Below, in pieces: positions 36,530-47,300 of a stretch of DNA of 64,000 nt. Every line of letters begins with the position of its first letter. Position 1 is the stretch's first letter. The stretch is from Microbulbifer pacificus (GTDB taxonomy: Bacteria; Pseudomonadota; Gammaproteobacteria; Pseudomonadales; Cellvibrionaceae): positions 1,402,501 to 1,466,500 of the forward strand of contig NZ_PREV01000026.1 of NCBI RefSeq assembly GCF_002959965.1. The letters are read 5' to 3'. The position numbers and the translations under genes were made by a program. Under the pieces are notes generated by a model that ran no database searches, had not been told where the DNA came from, and worked only from the letters and a program-made list of their open reading frames with translations.

Positions 36530-38296
36530 ATGCAGGACGCAACAGAATCAGAAATCGGGCGCCGCGCCACCGGCGGAACGGCACCCACATCCAGCGCGCG
36601 GGAAAAGCTCACCACCGGCCCCCGCGACCTCCCACTCCTCAGTTGCGGTTGCCGCAATCACCGCCAGCTGCGACGCTGGCTCGACGCTCATCTGCAACAG
36701 AGCCCCATCGACAACCGGGCACCGCGGAGTGCGGGCACACTGCGCAGCCTGCTGGCAGAGATGACCCGATGGAATGCACCGGTGCGCAAGCGCCTGGCGA
36801 GCCTTGAGGTGCTGCGCCCCATTGTGGCCGCTCACTGTCGCGCACTTTCGTCTTCCTCCACCGCGAGCGGTAATCCCGGCGCGCACACCCAGGAACAGCG
36901 ACGCGACCTGCTCACCGCCGCGATCCTCTATCAGCATCAGGCCCTGGCCTACACCAGTGTGTGCCTGCAACTGAGCGCCGCGCCCCGCCCGCTGTTTTTC
37001 CGCCGGCGCATGGCACGCGCGCTGCACCGCGCTATCGACAGCTATCGAAGCCTGGTTCAGATCAGCAGCCACTTCTATCTCGCCACCCCCAAAAATGGCT
37101 GGAGCCGCATGCAGTACCTGGTCCGGCTGGCGCGCGAACATCAACTGGACCAGCGACGGGTTCCGGATTCCCTGGCGCGCACTCGCGTCGGCGGCAGTCG
37201 CTTTACCTCCCGGGAGAAGGTTGTACAGCCGTATATACAATCCGCGTTGTTCGCCAGCGCCAATCCCCTGCAACTCGACACCGGCGATCAGCACCTGCTG
37301 TGGACCCTCTGCACCGGTTGGGCCGGCAAAGCCGTTCTGCAGGACCAATACAACCCCGCCGGCAAAAGTCTGCTGGCGAGCCTCAGGCTGGACCAGGCCC
37401 CCATCCCCGCGGTGCGCCTGCAGCAGACCCGTGTAGACCCCAGGCATTTCTGCGCGCCGCTGGGCTGGTCCATCGACCTGACGCGCCCCTTGCAGCAGGT
37501 GCAACGATCCCTGCGGCGCCCGGGAAAGCGGCCCGCGGAGCTTCTGCAGCGGGTGCTGGCCCTGTGGGCGGGGGAACAAGGCCGCGGTGGACAGCGCACG
37601 CCGGTGAACATCCGCTGCGAAGTCATTCTTGGTATCAGCGCCATCAGTCGGCATCTGAAACAGGGTGGTGATGCGGTATCAAGTCTTGGGAGCGCGGGCG
37701 ACGCCTATGCCGGCGAAATCCTGGTAATGGAAGTGGACGCCATCGACTTTCGCTCCGGCCGCGCGTTAAAAGAGTACGAGGTATCCGCTCCCGATGCGTA
37801 TTCCAGCCCGCTGCCGAGCGCCCCATCCACCACGCGCCGCGGCGACGGCATCGGAGCCCAAAAGCGCTATCAGCCGATTCCCGCGACCCTGCTCAACACC
37901 AGCAGCGGCGGCGCAGGTCTGCGATTGCCGACGGACATTCAGGGCCGTCTTCACAGCGGTGATCTGATCGCCGTGCGCGTCGAGGAGCGCTGGGAAGTGG
38001 CACTGGTGCGCTGGCAGTACGGCCTCCCGGATCAGTGCCGCGCAGGAGTGGAATTTTTTGGCGGTCACACCAGTGCGGTACGGGTACACCGCTACACAAA
38101 AGAAGGGCGCCGCACCGACCCCATGGCGGGGCTTCTTACCGGCGACACCGGGTTGCCACCGGAGCTGGTACTGCCCACACCTCTGTTTCAGAACGGAGAT
38201 ACCGTGGATATCGTCACCGCCGGCCAGACCCGCACCGTCACCCTCGGTCAGTGCAGCATGCGTACCGGGAGCGTCGCGATATTCGAGTTTTCCTGA
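36530..38296 (+). CDS. Protein with a C-terminal PilZ-like domain
   Basis: 588 residues, mostly unrecognised. The first 420 are helical and Arg/Leu/Gln-rich, with RRMARALHRAIDSYRSLVQISSHFY. The last 145 look like a PilZ-type beta barrel: KRYQPIPATLLNTSSGGAGLRL contains the N-x-S-x-x-G part of the c-di-GMP signature, followed by HSGDLIAVRVEERWEVALVRW and CRAGVEFFGG. The first RxxxR motif is only partial, so binding of c-di-GMP is uncertain. It lies directly upstream of the FimX-like gene on the same strand, suggesting a PilZ-FimX partnership in type IV pilus or surface behaviour. Confidence 0.7.
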   Translation: MQDATESEIGRRATGGTAPTSSAREKLTTGPRDLPLLSCGCRNHRQLRRWLDAHLQQSPIDNRAPRSAGTLRSLLAEMTRWNAPVRKRLASLEVLRPIVAAHCRALSSSSTASGNPGAHTQEQRRDLLTAAILYQHQALAYTSVCLQLSAAPRPLFFRRRMARALHRAIDSYRSLVQISSHFYLATPKNGWSRMQYLVRLAREHQLDQRRVPDSLARTRVGGSRFTSREKVVQPYIQSALFASANPLQLDTGDQHLLWTLCTGWAGKAVLQDQYNPAGKSLLASLRLDQAPIPAVRLQQTRVDPRHFCAPLGWSIDLTRPLQQVQRSLRRPGKRPAELLQRVLALWAGEQGRGGQRTPVNIRCEVILGISAISRHLKQGGDAVSSLGSAGDAYAGEILVMEVDAIDFRSGRALKEYEVSAPDAYSSPLPSAPSTTRRGDGIGAQKRYQPIPATLLNTSSGGAGLRLPTDIQGRLHSGDLIAVRVEERWEVALVRWQYGLPDQCRAGVEFFGGHTSAVRVHRYTKEGRRTDPMAGLLTGDTGLPPELVLPTPLFQNGDTVDIVTAGQTRTVTLGQCSMRTGSVAIFEFS

Positions 38297-38540
38297 ACGC
38301 CGTCGCGGCTCCAGCGGTCCGCGGTCCGATTTATGCGCGGAATTGGGGAACCGTATCTCAGAGTCAGGTCTCCGCACTTGTGCCCGCGGCCCGCGGCAGA
38401 CAAACTACCGGGTTCGCGGCTGATCGCAGGAGCGCCTGGGCCGCCCTGCGCGGCTGATCTCAGACGGACCCCAGGTACGGCAAGGAAGCGGTATTACACG
38501 AACTGACAGCACCGCCGCAACGCAGTACAACAGGAACACA

Positions 38541-40628
38541 ATGAGCAGCGACAACACCATCCGTCTTCTTCTGATCAACGACAACCCGACCGAAGCCCAG
38601 CGCCTGGTGAGCATGCTGCAGAATGCCGGACGCCCCAACCGCGCCCAACACGTCGCCAGCGAGGCGGCCCTGACCAAGCTCCTGCAGGAACACACCTGGG
38701 ACCTGCTGATCGCCACCGAGCAGAGCAGGCAGGTAGATGCGGCCAACGCCATCCGCACCATCAGCAAGCTCCAGAAAGACGTTCCCGCCATCCTGTTGAG
38801 CGAGCGCGAGGGCTCGCAGCCGACTGTGGAAGGGCTCAAGATCGGTGCCCGCGATGTGGTCACGGTAGACGACGACCAGCACCTGCTGCTGGTCATCCAG
38901 CGCGAACTCACCGCGCTGGAAGAGCGCCGCAAGTCGCGCCTCAACGATCGCCGCTACCACGCCACCCTGAAGCGCACCCGCGAGCTGCTCGACAGCTCCA
39001 AAGACGCCATCGCCTACGTCTCCGACGGCCTGATTGTCTACGCCAACGACTCCTTCGCCGAGCGCTTCGGCTACAAGGACCGCGACGATGTGGAATACCA
39101 GCCGCTGATCGATATGCTCACCGACGGTGAACAACCGGACGCGCGCGAGTTCCTGCGCCAATGCAGCATCAACAACAACGAGGTGGAGGCCCAGGAATGG
39201 CAGTTCACCGCGCGCACCGTCGGCGGCGCACCGCTGCCCACCCGCGCCGAAGTGCTCTCCACCGTGTATGAAGAAGAACGCTGCCTGCAGGTGCGTATCG
39301 CCGCCAGCAGCGGCAATACCGAGGAGCTGGAAGCCCAGCTCAACGAAGCCAAATTCCGCGACGCCGCCACCGGCCTGTACAACCGCCAGCGCTTTGTGCA
39401 ACTGCTCGACAACGCCATCCAGTCCGCCGCCGGCTCCCAGCGCACCGGCGGCCTGATGTATATCGAAATCGACCGCTTCGAGGAATCCGTACAGCAGATC
39501 GTCGGCGTCGCCGGTGCCGACGACCTGCACAGGAAGTTCGCCGAACTGCTGCAGTCCAGCGTGCGCCGCGGCGACATCATTGCCCGCTACGGCGAGCAGA
39601 GCTACTGCCTGCTGATGCCCGAAACCACTCCGGACAGCGCCGAATCCCGCGCGAAGGAACTGCTGCAGAAAGTCGCCGACACCATCTTCGAAGCCGCCGG
39701 CAAAACCCTGCACATCACCGCCTCCACCGGGATCTCCCTGTTGAGCGAGACCTCCGGCAACGCCGACAAGGTGCTGGAACAGGCCACCAGGGCCCACAAT
39801 CAGGCGGTAAGCAAAGATGCCAGCGGTAACACCTTCGCCCTGTTCGAGCCCGACAGCGAAACCCAGGGCGACGCCGATACCTACCACCGCGCCCGCGTCA
39901 CCCAGGCGCTGGAGGCCGGCAACCTGAAACTGCTGTTCCAGCCGATCCTGAGCCTCCAGGGCAGCGGCGAAAAGATTTACGAAGTGCTGGTGCGCCTCAT
40001 GGACGGCAAGGACGAACTCGCCCCCATCGCCTTCCTGGAAGCCCTCGGCGACGCCGGCCTCTCCACCAAAATGGACCGCTGGGTGATCCTCGCCGCCGTC
40101 AAAGCCGCCGCCGCGCAGATCGCCAAGGGGCAGAGCGTCTCCCTGCTGCTGCACCTCACCGCCGCCTCCCTCAAAGACCCCAGCCTCCCCGCGTGGCTCG
40201 GCGTCGCCTTCAAGGCCGCCAAGGTGCCCCCCAAAAGCGTCGCCTTCCAGATGCGTGCGGAAGACATCAGCAGCAACCTCCACGCCGCCCGCGACTTCGC
40301 CAAACAGGTCCAGGACATGGGCTGCCGCGTTGCCGTATGCCACTTCGGCACCGGCCTCAGCCCCTTCAAGGCACTGGAACACGTCAACGTCGACATCGCC
40401 AAGATCGACGCCTCCTTCGTGCGCGAAGTACAGGACGAAGGCGAGGGCGCAGATGCGCTGGTCAAACTCGTCGGCCAGCTCAAGGAGATCAACACCCAGG
40501 TCATCGTCCCCCACGTCGAACAGGCCAGCATGCTGCCCACCCTGTGGCAGACCGGCACCGACTATATCCAGGGCTACTATGTGCAGCCGCCGGGGGACGA
40601 GATGGATTTTGACTTCAGCCTGGATTGA
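38541..40628 (+). CDS. FimX-like protein with degenerate GGDEF and EAL domains
   Basis: 695 residues: receiver-like domain (about 1-130, MSSDNTIRLLLINDNPTEAQ), PAS domain (150-270), GGDEF (280-420) and EAL (440-690). The cyclase motif is YGEQS near residue 350 instead of GGDEF, and the phosphodiesterase motif is EVL near residue 481 instead of EAL, the same substitution as in Pseudomonas FimX. The receiver shows no phosphorylatable Asp in its usual place. It is therefore probably a c-di-GMP effector, as FimX is for type IV pili, not an enzyme. AGGAACAC precedes the ATG. No pilus gene is in the window. Confidence 0.85.
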   Translation: MSSDNTIRLLLINDNPTEAQRLVSMLQNAGRPNRAQHVASEAALTKLLQEHTWDLLIATEQSRQVDAANAIRTISKLQKDVPAILLSEREGSQPTVEGLKIGARDVVTVDDDQHLLLVIQRELTALEERRKSRLNDRRYHATLKRTRELLDSSKDAIAYVSDGLIVYANDSFAERFGYKDRDDVEYQPLIDMLTDGEQPDAREFLRQCSINNNEVEAQEWQFTARTVGGAPLPTRAEVLSTVYEEERCLQVRIAASSGNTEELEAQLNEAKFRDAATGLYNRQRFVQLLDNAIQSAAGSQRTGGLMYIEIDRFEESVQQIVGVAGADDLHRKFAELLQSSVRRGDIIARYGEQSYCLLMPETTPDSAESRAKELLQKVADTIFEAAGKTLHITASTGISLLSETSGNADKVLEQATRAHNQAVSKDASGNTFALFEPDSETQGDADTYHRARVTQALEAGNLKLLFQPILSLQGSGEKIYEVLVRLMDGKDELAPIAFLEALGDAGLSTKMDRWVILAAVKAAAAQIAKGQSVSLLLHLTAASLKDPSLPAWLGVAFKAAKVPPKSVAFQMRAEDISSNLHAARDFAKQVQDMGCRVAVCHFGTGLSPFKALEHVNVDIAKIDASFVREVQDEGEGADALVKLVGQLKEINTQVIVPHVEQASMLPTLWQTGTDYIQGYYVQPPGDEMDFDFSLD

Positions 40629-40664
40629 TCGAAGGTCTGTTCAACAAGCAATTTTTGATGCGAA

Positions 40665-40873
40665 GGTGCCACTGCCGGGTATGGCCTTGCGAGACGTTGA
40701 TTCGGGCCTGGGGCCCTCCCCCTTCGGGCGCCTGCGGCGTCCTAAGCGATTACGCTTAGTCTAAAACAGGGATGTTTTAGAAGAGCCCCCATGGGCCAAG
40801 GCGCCGCGTTGAAGCGGCCGGACTGGGTTCACGGCGTGTCTCGCGAATGGATGCACGGTAGTTGCTCCGCCAC
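40665..40873 (+). repeat. Long degenerate stem-loop element, copy 10
   Basis: The 40629-41029 gap after the FimX-like gene holds a longer, decayed element. The inner end of the outer stem is clear (GCGAGAC near 40689 and GTCTCGC near 40838), with weaker pairing outward. Inside are AAACA-GGGA-TGTTT, a GGGTTCACGGCG box, and the GCGCCGCGTTGAAGCGGCC insert shared with copy 9. Confidence 0.65.
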
Positions 40874-41029
40874 CACACTTGAACAGCCCACCGTGTCACC
40901 CGATTTGGGTCTACCTTAAACGGCAAAGCCGAAACCGGATTTCCACGTCGCCCCCTCAATTGGGTATTCTGTGCCGCGACGAATTTACCCAATTCCAATT
41001 TCCCCATTACAACAATCATGGAGCCCCGA

Positions 41030-43036
41030 ATGCTTCCCCAATTGTTTACCCCAGGCCTCGGCCGCCTGATCGGCGCCGGACTGCTCGCATGCAGCCTCGC
41101 CACCCTCAGCGCCTGCAGCAAATCCGAAGATCCATCGCAGCAAAAACAGATCGAAGAGCGCCCTGAAGCCGGCCAGATCTCCGACAGCGCCACCGACTAC
41201 AAACCCGAAAACCTGGAAAAAGACGCACCGCTCGCCGCTGACGCCGAGCCCAAATCCGGCGTCGACTACCACTCCTTCGCCAATACCAACGACTATCGCG
41301 TCAAGCACCTCGACCTCGACCTCACCGCCGACTTCGACAATAAAGTGCTCAAGGGCGAAGCCATCCTCGACATCCAGCGCCTCACCCAGAAAAATCCGCC
41401 GCTGCTGCTCGACACCCGCGACCTCGACATCAAGGCCGTGCGCGCCGGCGTGGGCAACAACCTCAAAGAGGTGAAATTCAGCCTCGGCAAAAAAGACCCA
41501 CACCTCGGCACCCCGCTCAAGATCGCGCTGCCGAAAGGCGCCAACCGGGTCGCCATCCAGTACCAGACCTCCCCGGACGCCTCCGGCGTACAGTGGCTGG
41601 ACCCGCAGCAGACCGCCGGCAAAAAACACCCCTTCCTGTTCACCCAGGCCCAGGCCATTCACGCGCGCAGCTTCATTCCGCTGCAGGATTCCCCCCAGGT
41701 GCGCATGACCTACAAGGCCACCATCCGCACGCCGAAGGAACTGCTGGCGGTGATGAGCGCCAACAACGATCCGACCACCGAAAAAGACGGCGTGTATGAA
41801 TTCGACATGCCGCAACCGATCCCGTCCTACCTGATCGCCCTCGGCATCGGCAACCTCGAGTTCAAACCCATGGGCGAGCGCACCGGGGTCTACGCCGAGC
41901 CGGAACTGCTGGACGCCTCTGCCAAGGAATTCGAAGACACCGAGGACATGCTCGAAGTCACCGAGAAGAATTACGGGCCCTACCGCTGGGACCGCTACGA
42001 CCTGCTGATCCTGCCCCCGAGCTTCCCCTTCGGCGGCATGGAAAACCCGCGCCTGTCGTTCATCACTCCCACCGTGATCGCCGGTGACAAAAGCCTCGTA
42101 GCCCTGATCGCCCACGAGCTGGCCCACTCCTGGTCCGGCAACCTGGTCACCAACGCCAGCTGGCGCGACCTGTGGCTGAACGAGGGCTTCACCACCTACC
42201 TCACCAACCGCATCATGCAGTTCGTGTATGGCGATGAGCGCTACAACATGGAGATGGCGCTGGGCTACGACGACCTGCAAGCGGACCTGGACGACCGTGA
42301 AGACAAGGACGAGATCATGGCCATCGACATGCGCGGCCGCGATCCGGACGAAGTGTTCTCGAATATTCCCTACGAGAAGGGCTCCCTGTTCCTGTACGAA
42401 CTGGAACAGAAAGTCGGCCGCGAGAATTTCGACAAATTCCTGATGGGGTATTTCAACAACTTCGCCTTCCAGAGCATCACCACGGAAGATTTCCTGAAGT
42501 ACCTGGATGAAACCCTGTTGAAGCAGTATCCGGACAAGCTGAGCCGCGAGCGCATCAACCAGTGGGTATTCGAGCCCGGCATTCCCGAGGGCGCCCCGCA
42601 CCCCATGTCCGACGCCTTCAGCAAGATCGACCCGCTACGCCAGCAGTGGCTGGACGGCGAGATCAAGGCGAGCGATATCGACACCAAGGGCTGGACCTTC
42701 CACCAGTGGAAATACTTCCTCGACGGCATGCCGGAAAAACTGAGTGAGGAGCAACTGAAAGAGCTGGACAGCACCTTCAAACTCACCCAGTCCAAAAACA
42801 ATGAAGTGGCGTTCAGCTGGCTGATGATCGCGGTGCGCAACAACTACGAGCCCGCCAATGCGCGTCTGGAGGAATTCCTGGTGGGCATCGGCCGCAACAA
42901 ATTTGTGCGTCCGCTGTACCGCGCCATGATGGAAAATGGCAAGGAAGACGAAGCCAAGCGCATTTTCGAAAAGGCCAAGCCGGGCTATCACCCGCTGACC
43001 GTGAAGGTGAACAGCAAGATTATTTACGGGGACTGA
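41030..43036 (+). CDS. M1 family aminopeptidase, lipoprotein (leukotriene A4 hydrolase-like)
   Basis: 668 residues. A lipoprotein signal ends in LATLSAC, so the enzyme should be membrane-anchored in the periplasm. The M1 features are GGMENPRL near residue 336, the zinc site HELAHSWSGN near 361 and the downstream NEGFTTYL Glu. The C-terminal helical domain matches the leukotriene A4 hydrolase/aminopeptidase B branch. The start at 41030 is preceded by GGAG; an ATG at 41018 is also open. The role is likely peptide trimming from imported or envelope peptides. Confidence 0.92.
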   Translation: MLPQLFTPGLGRLIGAGLLACSLATLSACSKSEDPSQQKQIEERPEAGQISDSATDYKPENLEKDAPLAADAEPKSGVDYHSFANTNDYRVKHLDLDLTADFDNKVLKGEAILDIQRLTQKNPPLLLDTRDLDIKAVRAGVGNNLKEVKFSLGKKDPHLGTPLKIALPKGANRVAIQYQTSPDASGVQWLDPQQTAGKKHPFLFTQAQAIHARSFIPLQDSPQVRMTYKATIRTPKELLAVMSANNDPTTEKDGVYEFDMPQPIPSYLIALGIGNLEFKPMGERTGVYAEPELLDASAKEFEDTEDMLEVTEKNYGPYRWDRYDLLILPPSFPFGGMENPRLSFITPTVIAGDKSLVALIAHELAHSWSGNLVTNASWRDLWLNEGFTTYLTNRIMQFVYGDERYNMEMALGYDDLQADLDDREDKDEIMAIDMRGRDPDEVFSNIPYEKGSLFLYELEQKVGRENFDKFLMGYFNNFAFQSITTEDFLKYLDETLLKQYPDKLSRERINQWVFEPGIPEGAPHPMSDAFSKIDPLRQQWLDGEIKASDIDTKGWTFHQWKYFLDGMPEKLSEEQLKELDSTFKLTQSKNNEVAFSWLMIAVRNNYEPANARLEEFLVGIGRNKFVRPLYRAMMENGKEDEAKRIFEKAKPGYHPLTVKVNSKIIYGD

Positions 43037-43049
43037 TCCCCACCTCCTG

Positions 43050-43078
43050 CACTCCCCGTCGGGCAATCCCGGGGAGTG
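43050..43078. terminator. Hairpin after the M1 peptidase gene
   Basis: CACTCCCCG and CGGGGAGTG, perfect 9-base arms with an 11-base loop. No T run follows. A second perfect inverted repeat lies just downstream at 43096. Confidence 0.5.
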
Positions 43079-43095
43079 TGCCGTTCATCGAATTG

Positions 43096-43121
43096 CCTCC
43101 CGGTTTTCATCCACCGGGAGG
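43096..43121. promoter_or_regulatory. Perfect inverted repeat upstream of the RND operon
   Basis: CCTCCCGGT and ACCGGGAGG with an 8-base centre, about 130 bases before the efflux adaptor ATG. No T run. It may be a hairpin or an operator; no regulator gene is adjacent. Confidence 0.4.
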
Positions 43122-43254
43122 TAAAACTATGTAAATATCCCCCGCCTGTATTTCCACCCTTTTAGACTGGCCCGAAAGTTGCGGCACCCTGTACCCGACC
43201 TTTGCCCACTCGCACCAGAATAACGCACCAGACCACCAGGTAATCTCCAGCATT

Positions 43255-44349
43255 ATGAACACAACCCGCGCCCTCAAATCCACGCAGGGATTCTCCCCCG
43301 CCACTGTCGGAGCGAGCTTCGCCGTGCTCTTCTCACTCCTGTTGCCCGCATCACTGCAGGCCCAGGGCGGCCCGGACAATTCCGCGGTGCCGGTGCGCGC
43401 GGCCGAGGTACAGCTGGAGCAGATTTCCAATCCGGTGGAAGCGCTGGGTACCGCCAACGCCTGGGAATCGGTGTCGGTACGCGCGGGCGTGACCGAGCAC
43501 ATCAGCCGCATCGCCTTCGAGAGCGGGCAGCAGGTCAAGGCCGGTGCGGTGCTGGTCGAGCTGAGCCACGCGGAAGAGCTGGCGGAGCTGGCCCGCGCCC
43601 GTGCCACCCTGGCGCGCTACGAGCGGGACGAAAACCGTCTGCGTGGACTGGTGGGCAAAAATCTCTCTACCCGCGAGCAGCTGGAAGTGGCGGAAACCCA
43701 GGTGGCGGAAACCCGTGCACTGATCGACGGCCTGCAGGCGCGCATCGACGACCGCATTATCCGCGCACCGTTTGCCGGCCAGCTCGGGTTGCGCAACATC
43801 AGCCTCGGCAGCCTGGTGTCACCCACCACGGAGATCACCACCCTGCAGGATATTTCCCGTCTGAAACTGGATTTCACCGTGCCCGAGCGGCAACTGTCCG
43901 CCATCAGCGGCGGCATGAAGGTCGAGGCCGTCAGTCAGGCCTACCCCGACCGTATATTCAATGGTGAGGTGATGATTGTGGAGGCCCGTGTAGACCCCCA
44001 GACCCGCGCCTTTACCGTGCGCGCGCGTCTCGACAATCCGGACCGCCAGTTAAAACCCGGCATGCTGTTGCGGGTGCGCATCATCAGCAATGCGCGCGAA
44101 GCGCTGACCATACCCGAGGCGGCGCTGGTGCCGCTGGCCGGCGATCAGTCCGTATTCGTGGTGGAAAAAACCCAGGGCGGCCACGTGGTGCGCCAGCGGG
44201 ATGTCGAGATCGGCCACCGCTACCCGGGCAAGGTGGAGGTGCTCGCCGGGCTCTCCCGGGGAGACCTGGTGGTGACCCGCGGCACCCTGAATGTGCGCGA
44301 CGGCCAGGCGGTAGCAGTACAGACTGAGCGCGAGGCAGGCAGCCAATGA
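43255..44349 (+). CDS. RND efflux periplasmic adaptor
   Basis: Membrane fusion protein of 364 residues with an N-terminal signal region (FAVLFSLLLPASLQAQ). The lipoyl/hairpin part (AGVTEHISRIAFESGQQVKAGAVLVEL, then RIDDRIIRAPFAGQLGLRNISLGSLV) and the beta-barrel and membrane-proximal parts are recognisable. It links an inner-membrane RND pump to an outer-membrane channel. Its stop overlaps the pump start by four bases. No TolC-type channel gene or regulator is alongside, so a shared TolC elsewhere is likely. Confidence 0.93.
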   Translation: MNTTRALKSTQGFSPATVGASFAVLFSLLLPASLQAQGGPDNSAVPVRAAEVQLEQISNPVEALGTANAWESVSVRAGVTEHISRIAFESGQQVKAGAVLVELSHAEELAELARARATLARYERDENRLRGLVGKNLSTREQLEVAETQVAETRALIDGLQARIDDRIIRAPFAGQLGLRNISLGSLVSPTTEITTLQDISRLKLDFTVPERQLSAISGGMKVEAVSQAYPDRIFNGEVMIVEARVDPQTRAFTVRARLDNPDRQLKPGMLLRVRIISNAREALTIPEAALVPLAGDQSVFVVEKTQGGHVVRQRDVEIGHRYPGKVEVLAGLSRGDLVVTRGTLNVRDGQAVAVQTEREAGSQ

Positions 44350-47300
44350 TCATCAGTGATACGGCGGTCAAACGCCCGGTATTCGCGCTGGTACTGTCGC
44401 TGCTGCTGGTGGTGTTCGGCCTGATCAGTTTCGACCGGCTGGCGCTGCGGGAGTATCCGGACATCGATCCGCCCATCGTTTCCATTACCACCAACTACCC
44501 CGGCGCCTCCGCGGATATCGTGGAAACCCGTATTACCCGCCAGATCGAGGACCGCATCGCCGGTATCGAGGGCATCAAGACGGTGAGTTCGTCGAGCACC
44601 GACGGGCGCTCCTCCATCTCCATCGAGTTCAACATCAACCGCGATGTGGACGGCGCGGCCAACGATATCCGCGACCGCGTCTCCGGGGTGCTGAACAACC
44701 TGCCGGTGGAGGCGGACCCGCCGGAAATCGAAAAGGTCGACAGCAGCGACGATGTGGTGATCTGGCTGAACCTCACTTCCGACCGGTTATCGGTGCCGGA
44801 GCTCACCGACTACGCCAACCGCTATCTGGTGGACCGCTTCTCGGTGCTGGACGGTGTGGCGCGGGTGCGGGTGGGCGGCGCCAAGGACTTCGCCATGCGC
44901 ATCTGGCTGGACCGCGCGGCGATGACTGCGCACAACGTCACCAGCGCGGATATCGAGCGGGCGCTGCGCGCGGAAAACCGCGAGTTGCCGGCGGGTTACA
45001 TGGAATCCACCGATCGCCAGTTCACCCTGCGCCTGCAGCGCCAGTTCCAGAGCGCCGAGGATTTCGCGCGCCTGGCCGTAGCCACCGGCGACAGCGGCCA
45101 TGTGGTGCGGCTCGGCGACATGGCGCGGGTGGAGCTGGGCTCTGCGGAGGAGCGCTCCACCTTCCGCGGCAATGGCGAGCCCATGGTGGGGATCGGCATC
45201 ACCCGCCAGTCCACCGGCAATATCGTCGCGGTGGCGGAGGCGGCCAAGGCGGAGATGGACAAGGTCAACAAGACCCTGCCGGACGGCATGCGCTTAAGCC
45301 AGAGTTACGACGCCTCGGTGTTTGTCTCCGAAGCGATCAGCGAGGTATACACCACACTCGCGATTGCAGTGATCCTGGTCACCCTGGTGATCTACCTGTT
45401 CCTCGGCAACTGGCGCGCTACGCTGGTGCCGGCGGTGACTGTGCCGGTATCGCTGATCGCCACCTCCATCCTGCTGTACGCCTTCGGTTTCAGCATCAAC
45501 CTGTTGACCCTGCTGGCGCTGGTGCTCGCCATCGGTCTGGTGGTGGACGACGCGATTGTGGTGCTGGAAAACATTTTCCGGCGCATGGACGAATACGGCG
45601 AGCCGCCACTGCTGGCAGCCTACCGCGGCACCCGCGAGGTGGGCTTTGCGGTGGTGGCGACCACCCTGGTTCTGGTGGCGGTGTTCGTGCCCATCACCTT
45701 CCTCGAAGGGGATATCGGCCGGCTGTTTTCCGAGTTCGCGCTGACCATGTCCGCAGCGGTAATCTTCTCTTCCATCACCGCGCTCACCCTGTCGCCGATG
45801 ATCGCCGCCAAGCTGATCCGCCCCAGTGATCAGCAGAGCCCGGTCACCCGCTTTATGGACGACAAGCTCACCCGCATCCAGCGCCGCTACCGCCGCGGGC
45901 TCGACGTGATCCTGCGCCATCGCTGGATCGCCGGCACCGTGTTTGTGGCTGTGATGGCCTTCGCCGCGCTGTCGTTCCGACTGATTCCCAGCGAGTATGC
46001 GCCGCGGGAAGACCGCGGCTCCTTCTTCCTGCTGGTCAACGGCCCCGAGGGCGCCAGCTACCAGTACATGCAGGAATATATGGACACCATCGAAGCGCGC
46101 ATGATGCCGCTGGTGGAAAAGGGTTACGTCAACCGCCTGCTGGTGCGCTCACCGCGCTCTTTCGGCACCTCCGCCACCTTCAACACCGGCATGGTGATCT
46201 TCACTCTGGCGCCCTGGGGCGAGCGCCCGTCCGGGTTTGAGCTGATGAATCAGGTGCGCGAGGCGGTGAGCGACCTCTCCGGCGTGCGCGCCTTCCCGGT
46301 AATGCGCCAGGGGTTTGGTGGCGGTCTCGGCAAACCGGTGCAGTTTGTGCTGGGCGGCAGCAGTTACGAACAACTGACGCAATGGCGCGACCAGCTCAAT
46401 CGCGCCCTGGAGACATCCAACCCGGGCCTGCTCGGCGTCGACTGGGATTACAAGGAAACCCAGCCACAGCTGCGTATCAATGTGGATTACGAACGCGCCG
46501 CCGATCTCGGCGTGCAGGTCAGCGATGTGGGCACCACCCTGCAGACCATGTTCGGCTCCCTGCGCGCCACCACGTTTATCAACAACGGCGAGGAGTACGA
46601 TGTGATTCTGGAGGGGGAGCGCGACCTGCAGCGCACCCCGGACAGCCTGGAAAACGTCTATGTGCGCTCCTCCACCAACGGCGCCCTGATTCCATTGCAG
46701 AGTCTGGTGGACGTCAGCGAGTACGCGGATTCACCGCAACTGCAGCGCTACAACCGGGTGCGCTCCATTACCCTCGATGCCAACCTGGCAGACGGACTGG
46801 TGCTGGGGGAGGCGCTGGAATACCTGAACCAGCTGGTGGACGAAAACCTCGACGGCACACCGGTGATCGACTACAAGGGCCAGTCGAAAAGTTTCCACGA
46901 CTCCGGCAACACCATCCTGTTCGCCATTCTGCTCGGCGCACTGGTGGTGTTCCTGGTGCTCGCCGCGCAGTTCGAGAGCTTTGTGCACCCGCTGGTGATC
47001 ATGTTCACGGTGCCGCTGGCGATGGCCGGTGCGCTGGCGGGGCTGCTGCTGACCAACCAATCGCTGAATATCTACAGCCAGGTGGGGCTGATCATGCTGG
47101 TGGGGCTGGCGGCCAAGAATGGCATTCTGATTGTCGAATTTGCCAATCAGCTACGGGATCGCGGTGTGGAATTCGGCCAGGCCCTGCGCCAGGCCGCGGA
47201 GATCCGCCTGCGGCCGATCCTGATGACCGGTATCACCACCGCCGCGGGCTCGCTGCCGCTGTTGCTGTCTTCCGGCGCCGGCTCGGAAACCCGCGCGGTG

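Noticed and set aside
38460..40514. 684-codon minus-strand frame across the FimX-like gene
   Set aside because: Antisense shadow; the plus strand has the full receiver-PAS-GGDEF-EAL order.
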